Positions 46,268-56,265 are shown, counted from the first letter of the stretch. The stretch: 64,000 bases of DNA from Candidatus Brocadia pituitae (GCA_017347445.1 AP021856.1:1124613-1188612), one strand, 5' to 3'. Numbers and translations: made by a program. Notes: a model not told the origin generated them from the letters alone.

Positions 46268-47710
46268 ATGAATTCGCCAGAAAGCGGTAAACCAGCATCG
46301 GTATCAGCATCATTGTTCGAAAGCCAATTTACTTGCCGTCCATTGCGCGGGCATTGTGTATATTTCATTGGAATTGGTGGTATTGGGATGAGCGCCATTG
46401 CTCGTATCCTTATTAATGAGGGCTGCATTGTCACCGGTTCTGATGTGCGGACATCGCCGTTAACCTCAACGCTTGAAGAAATGGGAGCGAAGATTACTAC
46501 CAAACAAGACGGGAGTTTTGTGTCATCAGAAACTGACATGGTAGTCGTATCGGCATCTATTTCTGAAGATAACCAGGACCTGAAAACTGCCCGAAAAATG
46601 GGAATAAAAGTGGTAAAGTATTCACAAATACTTGGTTCGTTAATGAAAGAAAAACGTGGCATTGCGATCAGTGGGACTCATGGAAAGACAACGACAAGCG
46701 CAATGATCTCCACGATACTAAAAACGGCGGGATTGGATCCAACCTTCGTCATCGGCGGAGAGGTGCCGGATATTGGCGGCAATGCACACCTGGGAAAGGG
46801 AAATTTATTTGTGGCGGAGGCTTGTGAATATGACCGGTCGTTTTTAAACCTTGCTCCACAAGTGGGAGTAATTACAAGCATTGAAGAAGATCATTTGGAT
46901 TATTACGAAAATATTGAAAAAATAATCCATGCCTTTGGTGACTTTGCATCATCAATTTCAGGAGATGGTTTGTTGGTGGTAAATAATCACGACAACAACA
47001 TTGCTGTTGCCATACAGCGAGCACGTTGTAAGGTAGAAACCTATTCTCTTGACAGCTCTTCTGACTGGCGTGGCGAAATCCTTTCAGGAGGCAATGGTTT
47101 AAAAAGATTTATGATCTTTAAAAAAGATGCCTATTTTGATGAATTTTCGTTACTAATACCAGGCTCTCATAATGTATTGAATGCGTTGGCGGCAACGGCA
47201 GTATGTACCTATATTGGAGTGGATAAGGATGCTATTAAAACCGCATTAACATCTTTTCATGGAGCAAACCGGCGATTTCAGATTATTGGTGTGACGAAGG
47301 GAATTACGGTAATTGATGATTATGCACACCATCCAACCGAAATCCGTGTTACCTTAAAAGCGGCACGGGAACTGTATCCTGAAAAAAGAATATGGTGCGT
47401 GTTTCAACCTCATCAATACAGCAGAACGCGGCACTTATTGAAAGAATTTGCTCGATCTTTCCAAAATGCAACCCAGGTAATTCTTGCAGATATTTATGCA
47501 ACGCGCGATAATGACTACGAAAGAACCGCTATGAATGCGATGAAACTCTATGAGGAAACGCTGAAAACGGGCATGGATATCCAATATGTGCCACAATTGG
47601 GTGATATTGTAAATCTGCTTTCCTCAACGGTTAGACCAGGAGATGTTGTCATGACCATGGGTGCGGGTGATGTTTGGAAAGTCGCTTATGATCTAGTTTC
47701 AAGATTCTAA
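46268..47710 (+). CDS. murC: UDP-MurNAc-alanine ligase MurC
   Basis: 480 aa. The Rossmann part is VYFIGIGGIGMSAIARIL, the ATP loop AISGTHGKTTTSAM, and later blocks are EACEYDRSFL and DDYAHHPTEIR. It adds the first L-Ala. The first 35 residues (up to RPLRGHC) are longer than usual, so translation might start later than ATG 46268, although no better start is obvious. Confidence 0.95.
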   Translation: MNSPESGKPASVSASLFESQFTCRPLRGHCVYFIGIGGIGMSAIARILINEGCIVTGSDVRTSPLTSTLEEMGAKITTKQDGSFVSSETDMVVVSASISEDNQDLKTARKMGIKVVKYSQILGSLMKEKRGIAISGTHGKTTTSAMISTILKTAGLDPTFVIGGEVPDIGGNAHLGKGNLFVAEACEYDRSFLNLAPQVGVITSIEEDHLDYYENIEKIIHAFGDFASSISGDGLLVVNNHDNNIAVAIQRARCKVETYSLDSSSDWRGEILSGGNGLKRFMIFKKDAYFDEFSLLIPGSHNVLNALAATAVCTYIGVDKDAIKTALTSFHGANRRFQIIGVTKGITVIDDYAHHPTEIRVTLKAARELYPEKRIWCVFQPHQYSRTRHLLKEFARSFQNATQVILADIYATRDNDYERTAMNAMKLYEETLKTGMDIQYVPQLGDIVNLLSSTVRPGDVVMTMGAGDVWKVAYDLVSRF

Positions 47711-47725
47711 AGGGAGGCGTGTGGG

Positions 47726-48730
47726 ATGAAGCCAAAAAATGTGGTGGTATTGATGGGTGGGGTGTCTCCTGAACGTGAAATTTCACTGCGTTCTGGCAAT
47801 GCGGTGGCAAAGGCATTAACAGATGCGGGATTTCGTGTTTCCATTATTGATGTAAAGGACGAAAAGATTGAAGAACTCGACCAGGGAGAAAGAGACGTTG
47901 CTTTTATTGCTTTACATGGGTATTTTGGTGAAGATGGGGGAGTACAACAGCTCCTGGAATCAAAGGGTATTCCCTATACTGGTTCAGGGGTTCAAGCGAG
48001 CAAGCTTGCCATGGATAAATTAGCAACAAAAATTTGCTTCGTCGAGGCTGGTCTCAAAACGCCGGATTATGTTACTGTGACAGAATTCCAGGAGTTGAAT
48101 GAGATACAACGCGAAATCATGAGAATTGGAATGCCGGTAGTGTTAAAACCGATACGGAATGGTTCCAGTATTGGTATATCAATCGTGAAAGATATCGGAG
48201 ACCTTTACATAGGTTTAAAAAAGGCCTTTGAGTTTGGGTACGAGGTGCTTGTCGAAAAATATATAAAAGGGCGTGAATTGACCGTTGGGATATTAGATGA
48301 CCGGGCGCTGCCGATCATTGAGGTTAGGCCGGCAATGGAATTTTTTAATTACGACGCGAAGTATAAGGATAACAGAACAGAATATCTGACTGTAGAAAAA
48401 GCTGGGGATCAGCATGGCAATGAGTCGGGCATTTCACACTTCAAGACGGGATTTCTTCCGTCCTCTCTTTATGCTGAAGCACAAGAATTGGCCCTGCATG
48501 CTCATAGGGTGCTCGGATGCAGGGGATTCTCAAGAGTAGACATACTGATGGACGGGATGAATGCATTGTATTTATTGGAAGTAAATACCATCCCGGGTTT
48601 CACCGAAAAAAGTCTGCTGCCTAAGGCGGCAAAAGCTGCCGGTATATCGTTCTCCTCATTATGTGAAAAAATTGTTGATCTTGCCTTTCAGAACGCCCTT
48701 GTAAGTGTTCCTGAAATAATACAGCATTAG
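47726..48730 (+). CDS. ddl: D-alanine-D-alanine ligase Ddl
   Basis: 334-aa ATP-grasp enzyme. LMGGVSPEREISLRSG and ALHGYFGEDGGVQQLLE form the N-terminal part; KPIRNGSSIGI binds ATP; LLEVNTIPGFTEKSL holds the metal-binding Glu/Asn. RBS AGGGAGG precedes ATG 47726. There is no murB between murC and ddl. Confidence 0.96.
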   Translation: MKPKNVVVLMGGVSPEREISLRSGNAVAKALTDAGFRVSIIDVKDEKIEELDQGERDVAFIALHGYFGEDGGVQQLLESKGIPYTGSGVQASKLAMDKLATKICFVEAGLKTPDYVTVTEFQELNEIQREIMRIGMPVVLKPIRNGSSIGISIVKDIGDLYIGLKKAFEFGYEVLVEKYIKGRELTVGILDDRALPIIEVRPAMEFFNYDAKYKDNRTEYLTVEKAGDQHGNESGISHFKTGFLPSSLYAEAQELALHAHRVLGCRGFSRVDILMDGMNALYLLEVNTIPGFTEKSLLPKAAKAAGISFSSLCEKIVDLAFQNALVSVPEIIQH

Positions 48731-48736
48731 TGCCTT

Positions 48737-49654
48737 ATGATGCAGTTCCCCAGTTTTACAGCGTTTGTGACTACTTTCTCCGGTAAGATCCACGCATTAA
48801 GAAGGAATCTGTATCCTTTTTTTTTTCGTTTTGTCGTACTTTTTTGCATAATAATTTTTATCATATGGGGGATACAAAAGGTATGGTATTCCCTGACAGA
48901 GCTGAATATTTTCAAAGTCAGTCCCGCCGCTTTTTCTTTCCACAATCCACCCTGGATGAATGATCATTTTGCTGATGATATTAAACGTATCGCAACCCTG
49001 AACGATCAGTATGGCATGTACGAAAAGAATTTAACCCAAAAAATAGCAGATATTTATGGGGATGTTGTCCTGGTGAAGAACGTCGATTCGGTCAAAAGGG
49101 TCTTTCCAAATAAGCTAGCCATTAAACTTGTGCTGCGTAAACCAATCGCTCTTGTAAAAAGCAGAAACACGACCTATCTTGTGGATTATGAAGGCGTCTT
49201 GTTGCCAAAAGAATATTATACGTTAAAAAATACGGAATATGATAGTCCTTATATCCAGAGTAATAAGCCTGCAAGATTACCTTTGTACGGAAGTGAATGG
49301 CATGATAAGGGCATTAAGGCAGGAATAGCGTTGGTGAAATTCCTCAGGGCAAATAATATCCACAACCTTTTTAAGATCGTGGCAGTTGATGTATCAAATG
49401 TATGCAACAGGCGCTCTGCCGGTAAGAGCGATATCATTTTATGGACGGAAAACAACACGCAGATACGCTGGGGATGCTCTCCTTTATGCAATGAGCAGAA
49501 TGAACTTTCCGATGAAGAGAAGTTGCAAAGTCTCTTAAGTATTGCAAAAACAGAAGGTACACATCTCAGATTGATGGAATATGTCGATGTGCGCTGGAAG
49601 AAACCCTTGGGCAAGCGATGGGTTAAGACTAACGATATAGCCGGTGAACCCTAA
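48737..49654 (+). CDS. ftsQ: FtsQ/DivIB-like division protein
   Basis: 305 aa. One N-terminal membrane helix (FVVLFCIIIFIIWGI) is followed by an extracytoplasmic part in which VDSVKRVFPNKLAIKLVLRK, then PIALV and YLVDYEGVLLP, match the end of the POTRA and start of the beta domain of FtsQ. The call is helped by its position after ddl. It is the last gene of the cluster; ftsA and ftsZ do not follow. Confidence 0.82.
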   Translation: MMQFPSFTAFVTTFSGKIHALRRNLYPFFFRFVVLFCIIIFIIWGIQKVWYSLTELNIFKVSPAAFSFHNPPWMNDHFADDIKRIATLNDQYGMYEKNLTQKIADIYGDVVLVKNVDSVKRVFPNKLAIKLVLRKPIALVKSRNTTYLVDYEGVLLPKEYYTLKNTEYDSPYIQSNKPARLPLYGSEWHDKGIKAGIALVKFLRANNIHNLFKIVAVDVSNVCNRRSAGKSDIILWTENNTQIRWGCSPLCNEQNELSDEEKLQSLLSIAKTEGTHLRLMEYVDVRWKKPLGKRWVKTNDIAGEP

Positions 49655-49771
49655 AGGCATATTGGAGGAATTCGGATATCTGGGATTCCATGCATGTTGC
49701 TGCTTTTCCCGGTAGCCGTTTTCTGTCCGGGCAACACCGAAGAGTATTCCGGAGAGGGAATGAAAATTATT

Positions 49772-49799
49772 TTGACTTTTTATGGTGTGATGTTAGAAT
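49772..49799 (+). promoter_or_regulatory. Promoter of tRNA-Leu
   Basis: TTGACT (49772-49777), a 16-base spacer and TAGAAT (49794-49799). Transcription would begin about 40 bases before the tRNA. The 190 bases between ftsQ and the tRNA show no other feature. Confidence 0.6.
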
Positions 49800-49844
49800 T
49801 AGCAAGTGTCATTGCTTAAATCAGATATGTCAATTCGATAAAGA

Positions 49845-49933
49845 GCGGAAGTGGCGGAACCGGCAGACGCGCTAGTTTGAGGGGCTAGTGTCAATAAAAC
49901 GACGTGGGGGTTCAAATCCCCCCTTCCGCACCA
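49845..49933 (+). tRNA. tRNA-Leu (anticodon GAG)
   Basis: The acceptor arms GCGGAAG and CTTCCGC pair fully. The D arm, a long variable arm (class II, with TCAATAAAACGACGT region) and the T arm GGGGG-TTCAAAT-CCCCC are present. The anticodon loop TTGAGGG gives GAG, reading CUC/CUU leucine codons. The 3' CCA is encoded (49931-49933). Confidence 0.95.
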
Positions 49934-50082
49934 TTCTGTGTTTGCCTACCCAGTAATAAAGATCAAGCGTATTACGCAATTTGGAACTCATGTTGGTTGC
50001 ACTTCCTGAAAACAGTATAGCACTGATAAAATGAGGTGGTATTGACGAAAATAGCATGTACCCATGCAGGGGAGATTTGTTG

Positions 50083-52140
50083 ATGAACAAGTGCTTGTTT
50101 CTTCCGGGGGTAATTATTCTGTTGCTTTTTAGTGGCTGCAAAGAAACCCAGATAAGGAAGTCTGATTTTATACCGTTTAAGGTGCCGGTTACTCTTTCTA
50201 CGACGACGGAAGAAGTGGAAAGCAAACCATGGGAATTTGAAATATCACCGCAGAAAGAAGTTCCAGATGAACGAAAGGAAGGAATACCGGATGAATTTGT
50301 CTTTAAAGGAGAATTTAAGAAGCCAGAACCTGCCGCCCACAGGCCAGAGTATGCTGGAGAAAAAATCGATATTGCCTTTAATTTTGATAATGCGGAATTA
50401 AAAGACGTTTTACAGATTATCCTGGGTGAGATCCTGAATGTAAACTATATTTTAGACAAACGAGTGGCAGGGACCATCAATCTCCATGCCACAGGGAAGG
50501 TCTACAAAGAAGAGCTCATCTCCATGCTGAATACCCTGCTGTATGTATATGATTTTGCAGTCATGAAAGATGGCGATTTATATAGAATACTCCCCAAGGC
50601 AGAAACCCGCCCAGAGACCAATATTGTGGTGTATGGCGATAAAATTCCCTCCTATGATAAAAGTATTATGATCCAGATTGTACCTCTTCAGTATGAGAAT
50701 CCGAAAAATTTAAATGCGACTTTACGGCCATTTATGACGAGTGTGGGGAATATTGTTACCCATGGTGACGCCCCTTTTATCATCATTGTCGAGGTTGCGT
50801 CAAACATGGAGAAGCTGCTCACCTTAATAAAAACCTTTGATATGCCTTTTTTTGCCGGCAAGTCCATGAAATTTTATGATTTTAAATATGCCGATGCGAA
50901 AAACGTGGCAAAAGACCTTACTACCCTTGCACAATCGCTGGGGGCAAAAGCAGGCGCAGAGGGAGAAATTAGCTTCGTGCCATTTACTGATACGAATAAG
51001 ATACTGGTTGTCACAAAGGTGCCGGAACTCTTGCCAAAAATCGACCTTTGGGTAAAAAATATTGATGTTCCGCCGTCAACGTTGGATGAGGACACGAAGG
51101 TGTATGTCTATAAAGTACAACACCAAAAAGCAGAAACGATTGTGCCGGTTCTCACACAGGTTTATAGCGAAAAAATGGCAGCACAGCCTAAGGTGGCAGG
51201 AAAGCAACAGCCTGAGGCAATGAAGATTGTGGCCGACCCAAAAACCAATACCATTGTTGTGAAGGCATTGCCCACGGATTATCGTGCGATAAAATCGATC
51301 ATAGAGGCTGTAGATGCTACACCACAGCAAGTATTTATTGAGGCGTTAATTTTAGAAATTCGTCTTGATGATAATCTAAAGTATGGAACACAGTGGTTAT
51401 ATGACAACTTGAATGGTTTAACGGCTGGTGGACTATATAATAGTGCAGGTGCAGTTGAAAAAATAACGGTGCCAGGAGTCGCACATACTGTTGGCCAGCC
51501 ATTTTTACGTTATAAAGATCAAAATTTTGACGTTTTAATCGAAATCCTTGCAACAAATAGGAATGTAAAGGTATTATCTGTGCCGCATCTCCTTGTACGA
51601 GACGAACAGCCGGCACATATCCAGGTTGGTCAGGAAGTGCCTATTCAAGCTGCTACGACACAAGGGACAGGTCAAACGGCCATTTTTCAACAGATACAAT
51701 ACCGTGATACCGGCGTCATCCTTACGGTTACACCACACATTGCCGAAAATGATTATATTACCCTGGATATAAAACAAGAAGTGAGTGATGCAGATAAAAC
51801 TAGTACTGGGGTGGAGGATTCACCAACCTTTACTACGCGTAATGCTGAAACATCGCTCGTGGTAAAGAGTGGATACACCATAAGTCTGGGTGGTATTATC
51901 CAGCAAAGCGAAGAAAAAAGTGTTAGTAAAGTGCCGATTGTGGGCGATATTCCTTATGTCGGGAATCTCTTTAAATCCACCGAAACTGCAAATATAAGGC
52001 GGGAGCTATTGATGCTTATAACCCCTTATATCGCGAATAATGCAGAAGAGGCAGGTGCCTTAACAAAGGCCTTTCAGAAAAAATTAAAGGAGATAGAACC
52101 GCTCATAACACAGAGGATAGATGATGTTGAGGACTTCTAA
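50083..52140 (+). CDS. gspD: Type II secretion outer-membrane secretin GspD
   Basis: 685 aa. A signal peptide ends in LFSGC, a lipobox, so this secretin may be its own lipoprotein. FNFDNAELKDVLQIILGEIL is the N0 domain; N1-N3 repeats follow (for example DFKYADAKNVAKDLTTL and VYKVQHQKAETIVPVL). VPHLLVRDEQPAHIQVGQEV and VPIVGDIPYVGNLFKS are secretin-core signatures. ATG 50083 with AGGGGAG upstream gives the correct signal peptide; an ATG at 50056 does not. It is the first gene of a secretion operon. Confidence 0.93.
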   Translation: MNKCLFLPGVIILLLFSGCKETQIRKSDFIPFKVPVTLSTTTEEVESKPWEFEISPQKEVPDERKEGIPDEFVFKGEFKKPEPAAHRPEYAGEKIDIAFNFDNAELKDVLQIILGEILNVNYILDKRVAGTINLHATGKVYKEELISMLNTLLYVYDFAVMKDGDLYRILPKAETRPETNIVVYGDKIPSYDKSIMIQIVPLQYENPKNLNATLRPFMTSVGNIVTHGDAPFIIIVEVASNMEKLLTLIKTFDMPFFAGKSMKFYDFKYADAKNVAKDLTTLAQSLGAKAGAEGEISFVPFTDTNKILVVTKVPELLPKIDLWVKNIDVPPSTLDEDTKVYVYKVQHQKAETIVPVLTQVYSEKMAAQPKVAGKQQPEAMKIVADPKTNTIVVKALPTDYRAIKSIIEAVDATPQQVFIEALILEIRLDDNLKYGTQWLYDNLNGLTAGGLYNSAGAVEKITVPGVAHTVGQPFLRYKDQNFDVLIEILATNRNVKVLSVPHLLVRDEQPAHIQVGQEVPIQAATTQGTGQTAIFQQIQYRDTGVILTVTPHIAENDYITLDIKQEVSDADKTSTGVEDSPTFTTRNAETSLVVKSGYTISLGGIIQQSEEKSVSKVPIVGDIPYVGNLFKSTETANIRRELLMLITPYIANNAEEAGALTKAFQKKLKEIEPLITQRIDDVEDF

Positions 52141-52621
52141 CGCCAGAGATAAAAGGGGATTTACTATTCTTGAGGTTATGGTCGCATTAGCCATCGTGGG
52201 AATTTCTATCGGGATCTTTTTTAGTTTGATTGGTAATTCATCAAGGTTAAGAGAAAAAATTGACAGGCACGCGGAACTCTTACTTCTTGCCAGAACGAAA
52301 ACGGAAGAGGCTTTTTTAGGGATACTTGGGAAAAAATACGAAAAAGGAGATAAGGAAAAAACTTTGGAAGGTCTGACAAAGGACGGTGTACAGTGGAAGA
52401 TATCAGTGGTAAATAAATATAAAGAAGCAAGGGATGCCATCGATTTAGATGAAAAAACTACTGATACAGATTCTCCGGAGGTGCCACCCAGGGGGACTAC
52501 GTTACTTAGCACACTTGTAGGAGGGATACGGATCGAAACAATGTTCTTTGCTGAAGAATCCAATGTCCCCGAAGAACCAGAAGGTGAAGATCGTGAAGAA
52601 GAGGAGACAGTATCAGAGTAA
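52121..52621 (+). CDS. gspI: Type II secretion minor pseudopilin GspI-like
   Basis: 166 aa. KRGFTILEVMVALAIVGISI is the prepilin cleavage motif (after G, with F next and Glu at +5) followed by the hydrophobic helix. A charged, Glu-rich C-terminus ends it. Assignment to GspI rests on order (I-J-K). It overlaps the end of gspD by 20 bases. Confidence 0.8.
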   Translation: MMLRTSNARDKRGFTILEVMVALAIVGISIGIFFSLIGNSSRLREKIDRHAELLLLARTKTEEAFLGILGKKYEKGDKEKTLEGLTKDGVQWKISVVNKYKEARDAIDLDEKTTDTDSPEVPPRGTTLLSTLVGGIRIETMFFAEESNVPEEPEGEDREEEETVSE

Positions 52622-52636
52622 TAGCTTTGGCATACC

Positions 52637-53401
52637 ATGAAACAAAAAGAAGGCTTTACCTTATTTGAATTACTGATTGCCCTCTTCATTGGTACCCTTT
52701 TGATCATGGCTGGCGCTTATGCCATACGGGTTGGTTTGTTTTCTTTGGAGAGGGATGAAGCCTGGTTCAATGAATCGACAAAGGAAAAAGCAGTTTATGA
52801 TTTCTTCTGGCAGCAGTCCTCTGCATTACGGATCCAGAGGATACCGAAGAAGCAGAGCGGGGTGAATGAGAAGGAAGAAAACAAAAATCTGAAAACAAAG
52901 AAGACTATTTACTTCACCGGGAAAAGAGATTTTCTTACCTTTGTATCGCCTCTTTCCTTTACCAGACACTATGGTCAGGGATTGGTAATTGCCAATTATA
53001 GAATCAAGATAAATGATAGTGGCCTGTGGGATCTTTTGTACTCGGAACACAAAGTTAACCCTGCGATGTTAATAACCTTGTCTGAAGAATTGGAAAGTCT
53101 GGTGCGTGCGGATAAAGATCCTACGGTATTTCTTAAGGATTGTGATAAAATTTCGTTTACTTACCTTGATAACGCGGGTGATGAGAATGATGATGATGCA
53201 GACGTTGAAAGCGAAGAGAAAAAACCTGGCAGTACGAAAGGAGACGATCTTAGAAGGTTTCAGCATGCTGATGTTATAGAAGGTACTGATCTACAATGGA
53301 AAGAAGAAGTGAAGAAGAATGTCCCCCTGGCAATAAAATTGTTGGTATCAAAACACGGAAAGGAACAAGAGCTGGTATCACCAATCATGGTTATGCATTA
53401 A
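52637..53401 (+). CDS. gspJ: Type II secretion minor pseudopilin GspJ-like
   Basis: 254 aa. KEGFTLFELLIALFIGTLLI is the class-III prepilin leader, cleaved after Gly6. An acidic insert (ENDDDADVESEEKKP) lies near residues 180-200. GspJ caps the pseudopilus with I and K. Its last 106 bases overlap the next gene in another frame. Confidence 0.82.
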   Translation: MKQKEGFTLFELLIALFIGTLLIMAGAYAIRVGLFSLERDEAWFNESTKEKAVYDFFWQQSSALRIQRIPKKQSGVNEKEENKNLKTKKTIYFTGKRDFLTFVSPLSFTRHYGQGLVIANYRIKINDSGLWDLLYSEHKVNPAMLITLSEELESLVRADKDPTVFLKDCDKISFTYLDNAGDENDDDADVESEEKKPGSTKGDDLRRFQHADVIEGTDLQWKEEVKKNVPLAIKLLVSKHGKEQELVSPIMVMH

Positions 53402-54369
53402 TTTTTAGCCTGTGGGTAATCGTGATTTTCGGATTTATCGCAGTGAGCTTTACCCGCAATACAAGCATTGCTATTAAGACGGAAATTGCTTATACGGAGC
53501 GCGTAAAAAATATCTATGCAGCACGTGGCGCCTGCCTCTATGCGACTCAAAAACTATTGCAGTCAAATGAGCAGGGAAGGGATGAGAAAACCAGCAAAGT
53601 TGAGGAGTTAAAGAAGAAAAAACGCGCAGAAAACGATACTGATACGCGGAAAAAAAAGAAAAGGAGCGGTTCATGGAAGCCCGGTAATCGCCCCTACTCA
53701 ATCCAGATAGGAGAGAGAGATTGTAATGTATCCATCAGTGATGAAAGTGGAAAAATAAATATAAACAAGATAACTGATGAAACAAGGGTGAGCTTCATCA
53801 AGGCGCTCACCACGTACAAGCTAAGCGAACTTGTCGCCGAAACTATAACAGATTCCATCCTGGACTGGCTGGATGAAGATGATTTACATCATGTCAATGG
53901 TGCAGAAAAAGACTTTTACGCCACGTTGCCAGATCCTTATGAACCGAAGAACGGACCATTCGAGTCGATTGAAGAACTGGCCTTAGTGAAAGGCATCACA
54001 CCGCAAATATTTGACTTGCTACGGGATCATCTGACGACTTACGGAGCAGGGAAAGTCAACGTAAATTTTGCATCAAAGGAAGTCCTCCTCTCTGTGCCCA
54101 TGATGTCTGAAGCAATTGCAGATACCATCATTCAATTGCGAAAAAAAAAGGGCGACATTAAAAAGCTTGATACCCTAAAAGAGATATTCCGGCATTTTGG
54201 CATTTTGGGGAAAGATTACGAGGAGATTATGAAGTTTATAACGCTTGATAATTCGAATTATATGATGATCCGTTCGGCTGCTTCTTCAGGAAAGATAGAG
54301 AATGGATACCGTTTGCTTGTGCTCAAAGGGGTGGGGCATTGCAAAATTCTTGCAGCGTATCCGGAATAA
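53296..54369 (+). CDS. gspK: Type II secretion minor pseudopilin GspK
   Basis: 357 aa. Residues 30-52 (NHGYALIFSLWVIVIFGFI) are the GspK-type leader, preceded by an unusually long 30-residue basic segment. SDESGKININKIT, DSILDWLDEDD and GPFESIEELALVKGIT are typical GspK blocks, the last within its helix-hairpin-like domain. A Lys/Arg-rich insert follows the helix. No alternative start exists before the leader helix, so the 106-base overlap with gspJ appears to be real. Confidence 0.88.
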   Translation: MERRSEEECPPGNKIVGIKTRKGTRAGITNHGYALIFSLWVIVIFGFIAVSFTRNTSIAIKTEIAYTERVKNIYAARGACLYATQKLLQSNEQGRDEKTSKVEELKKKKRAENDTDTRKKKKRSGSWKPGNRPYSIQIGERDCNVSISDESGKININKITDETRVSFIKALTTYKLSELVAETITDSILDWLDEDDLHHVNGAEKDFYATLPDPYEPKNGPFESIEELALVKGITPQIFDLLRDHLTTYGAGKVNVNFASKEVLLSVPMMSEAIADTIIQLRKKKGDIKKLDTLKEIFRHFGILGKDYEEIMKFITLDNSNYMMIRSAASSGKIENGYRLLVLKGVGHCKILAAYPE

Positions 54370-54389
54370 ACTACCCAAATTCTGTAATT

Positions 54390-55652
54390 ATGAAAATACC
54401 GTTCGTCAATATGTTTTCCCAGAGGGCCATGGGTTTGTCTCTTTGCGGAAATGATCTTATTATAACGATCATCAGGAAAAAGTTAATTGCCTGTTCACAT
54501 GAGACCGTCAAGATCAAAGATTTTGTGCTCAAGGATGCCCTGCAATTAAAACATGCCTTTCTCCAGAAAGAGCATTTTGTGGGAGATATCATTCTTTCCT
54601 TGCCGAGAGAGTTCTCCCTTATCAGGGAAATAGAATACCCCCATTCGAATCTGAAAGAATTACGGGATGCACTTGCGTATCAACTGGATAGTTTTATTCC
54701 TTTTGGTAATGAAGATGTCTACTTTGATATTCATTTATTATCTTACAGCAGGCAAGATGCGAAGGTACTCATTGTGGCCATGAAAAAGACAGAATTAGAC
54801 ACGCTCTTGTCAAAATTGCAGGCAATTGATATTGCTCCCTCACGGGTGATTATCTCCCCCTTTGCCTTTCTTCCCGTTCTGGGTGAAAAAAAAGGTCCCG
54901 TTGTTTTAATTTGCAGGAATGCAAAAAATTACAATTATAATCTGTTCGAAAATAGTCATCTGGTGCTATCAACGGTGGTTAAAACCGATGCGGAATTGGC
55001 AAGCCAGATTCGCGCAAATCCTCCTGATGAAATCTTGCTGGCGAACGTCAGTAACGACATGGTCCCAAACGGAAGCGCAATTCCAGCCCATGTATTGGAT
55101 GAACACATAGAATCGTACGGCGCTGCATTGTATGGCTTGTCGGAATATCCGTGTAATCTGAGCCTCATCAAATCGCCCAGAAAGAGGTTAAACGCCCAAA
55201 CCGTTCTCATGTTTACTTTGATAGGATTTCTAATAGGTTTTGTATTTCTTGTTCCTTACATACAAAAGGTAAATAATCTGTCGGTATTGAAAACGATCAA
55301 TGCCCAGATTAGGGCAATTAAAAAAGATGTTTCTGTTGTTGAGAAGATCCAGGAGCGTATTGCAGTTCTGGATAAAGCCGTTGGAGGTATTCATGACATT
55401 AAAGGGAGCTACATTCCGCGGATTGATGTTATTCTGGAGTTGGCAAGGGTGCTTCCGAATGACTCATGGGCAAAGGCGCTCACTATTGTGGAGAATACTT
55501 TCGAAGTAGAAGGTGATGCGGTATCCTCAACGAATTTAATACCTATACTAGAAAACTCACCACTTTTTTCAGGAGTGGGATTAGCTTCTCCTGTTACCAA
55601 AACACAAAGCGGCAGAGAAAAATTCCGGATAAAAGGGAGCATGCAAAGATAA
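54390..55652 (+). CDS. gspL: GspL/PilM-PilN-like inner-membrane platform protein
   Basis: About 420 aa. The N-terminal 260 residues have the actin-like PilM/GspL fold (DIILSLPREFSLIREIEYP; LAYQLDSFIPFGNEDVYFD). One membrane helix follows (VLMFTLIGFLIGFVFLVPYI), then a coiled coil and a PilN/GspL-type ferredoxin-like domain (ILELARVLPNDSWAKAL). This single protein does the work of PilM plus PilN. I use ATG 54390; an ATG at 54339 would add 17 residues and overlap gspK. Confidence 0.8.
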   Translation: MKIPFVNMFSQRAMGLSLCGNDLIITIIRKKLIACSHETVKIKDFVLKDALQLKHAFLQKEHFVGDIILSLPREFSLIREIEYPHSNLKELRDALAYQLDSFIPFGNEDVYFDIHLLSYSRQDAKVLIVAMKKTELDTLLSKLQAIDIAPSRVIISPFAFLPVLGEKKGPVVLICRNAKNYNYNLFENSHLVLSTVVKTDAELASQIRANPPDEILLANVSNDMVPNGSAIPAHVLDEHIESYGAALYGLSEYPCNLSLIKSPRKRLNAQTVLMFTLIGFLIGFVFLVPYIQKVNNLSVLKTINAQIRAIKKDVSVVEKIQERIAVLDKAVGGIHDIKGSYIPRIDVILELARVLPNDSWAKALTIVENTFEVEGDAVSSTNLIPILENSPLFSGVGLASPVTKTQSGREKFRIKGSMQR

Positions 55653-55658
55653 TACTTT

Positions 55659-56261
55659 ATGGGAAAATTTCAGGAACTATTTTCTAAATTTAAATTGCGA
55701 GAGCGGGTGCTTTTGATTGTAGCTATTATCGTTCTTATGTATATTGGGATTGACCGCGTGGTGATTGCACCTTTTTTTAAATCGATTAATGAAACAAAGG
55801 AGCGGCTTGAGACCCAAAAGCAGCTCCTGAAAAAATATTATTCCTTTGTGGCCAACAAGAAGCAATATGAAACCAGATTACGTGATCTTGAACAATATTA
55901 TAAGGAATATCAGGGAAAATTCCTTTCTGAGGAAACGGAAGAACTTGCCTCTGCAAAATTACAGGAGATGATAAACAATCTGGCCACCCGGAACGGACTG
56001 GTTGTGTCAAGGAGTACGGCATTAAAAAAAGAAATAATTAACAAAAAACCCTACCTCATTGAATTATCGATCAATTTCGAAATAAGTAATCTTGATAGTT
56101 CTCAAAAACTCCAGAATTTTTTATATGATATAGAATATAATAATGAGAAACTGCTTTTTCTCGATAACCTGAAAATAAAGACATTGGGGTTAAATGTTGT
56201 AAAAGGCGCTACCCTTTCTTCTACGTTAACGGCGATTGCCGCCATAGAAAAGAAGTCGTGA
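55659..56261 (+). CDS. gspM: GspM/PilO-like protein
   Basis: 200 aa. Short cytoplasmic start, a membrane helix (LLIVAIIVLMYIGIDRVVI), a coiled coil (about residues 40-90) and a ferredoxin-like end. This is the GspM/PilO layout that pairs with GspL. It begins 6 bases after gspL. Confidence 0.8.
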   Translation: MGKFQELFSKFKLRERVLLIVAIIVLMYIGIDRVVIAPFFKSINETKERLETQKQLLKKYYSFVANKKQYETRLRDLEQYYKEYQGKFLSEETEELASAKLQEMINNLATRNGLVVSRSTALKKEIINKKPYLIELSINFEISNLDSSQKLQNFLYDIEYNNEKLLFLDNLKIKTLGLNVVKGATLSSTLTAIAAIEKKS

Positions 56262-56265
56262 TGGT

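Noticed and set aside
49690-49875. Short open frame upstream of and into the tRNA-Leu gene
   Set aside because: It overlaps the tRNA and its promoter, has no RBS or known motif, and is explained by chance.
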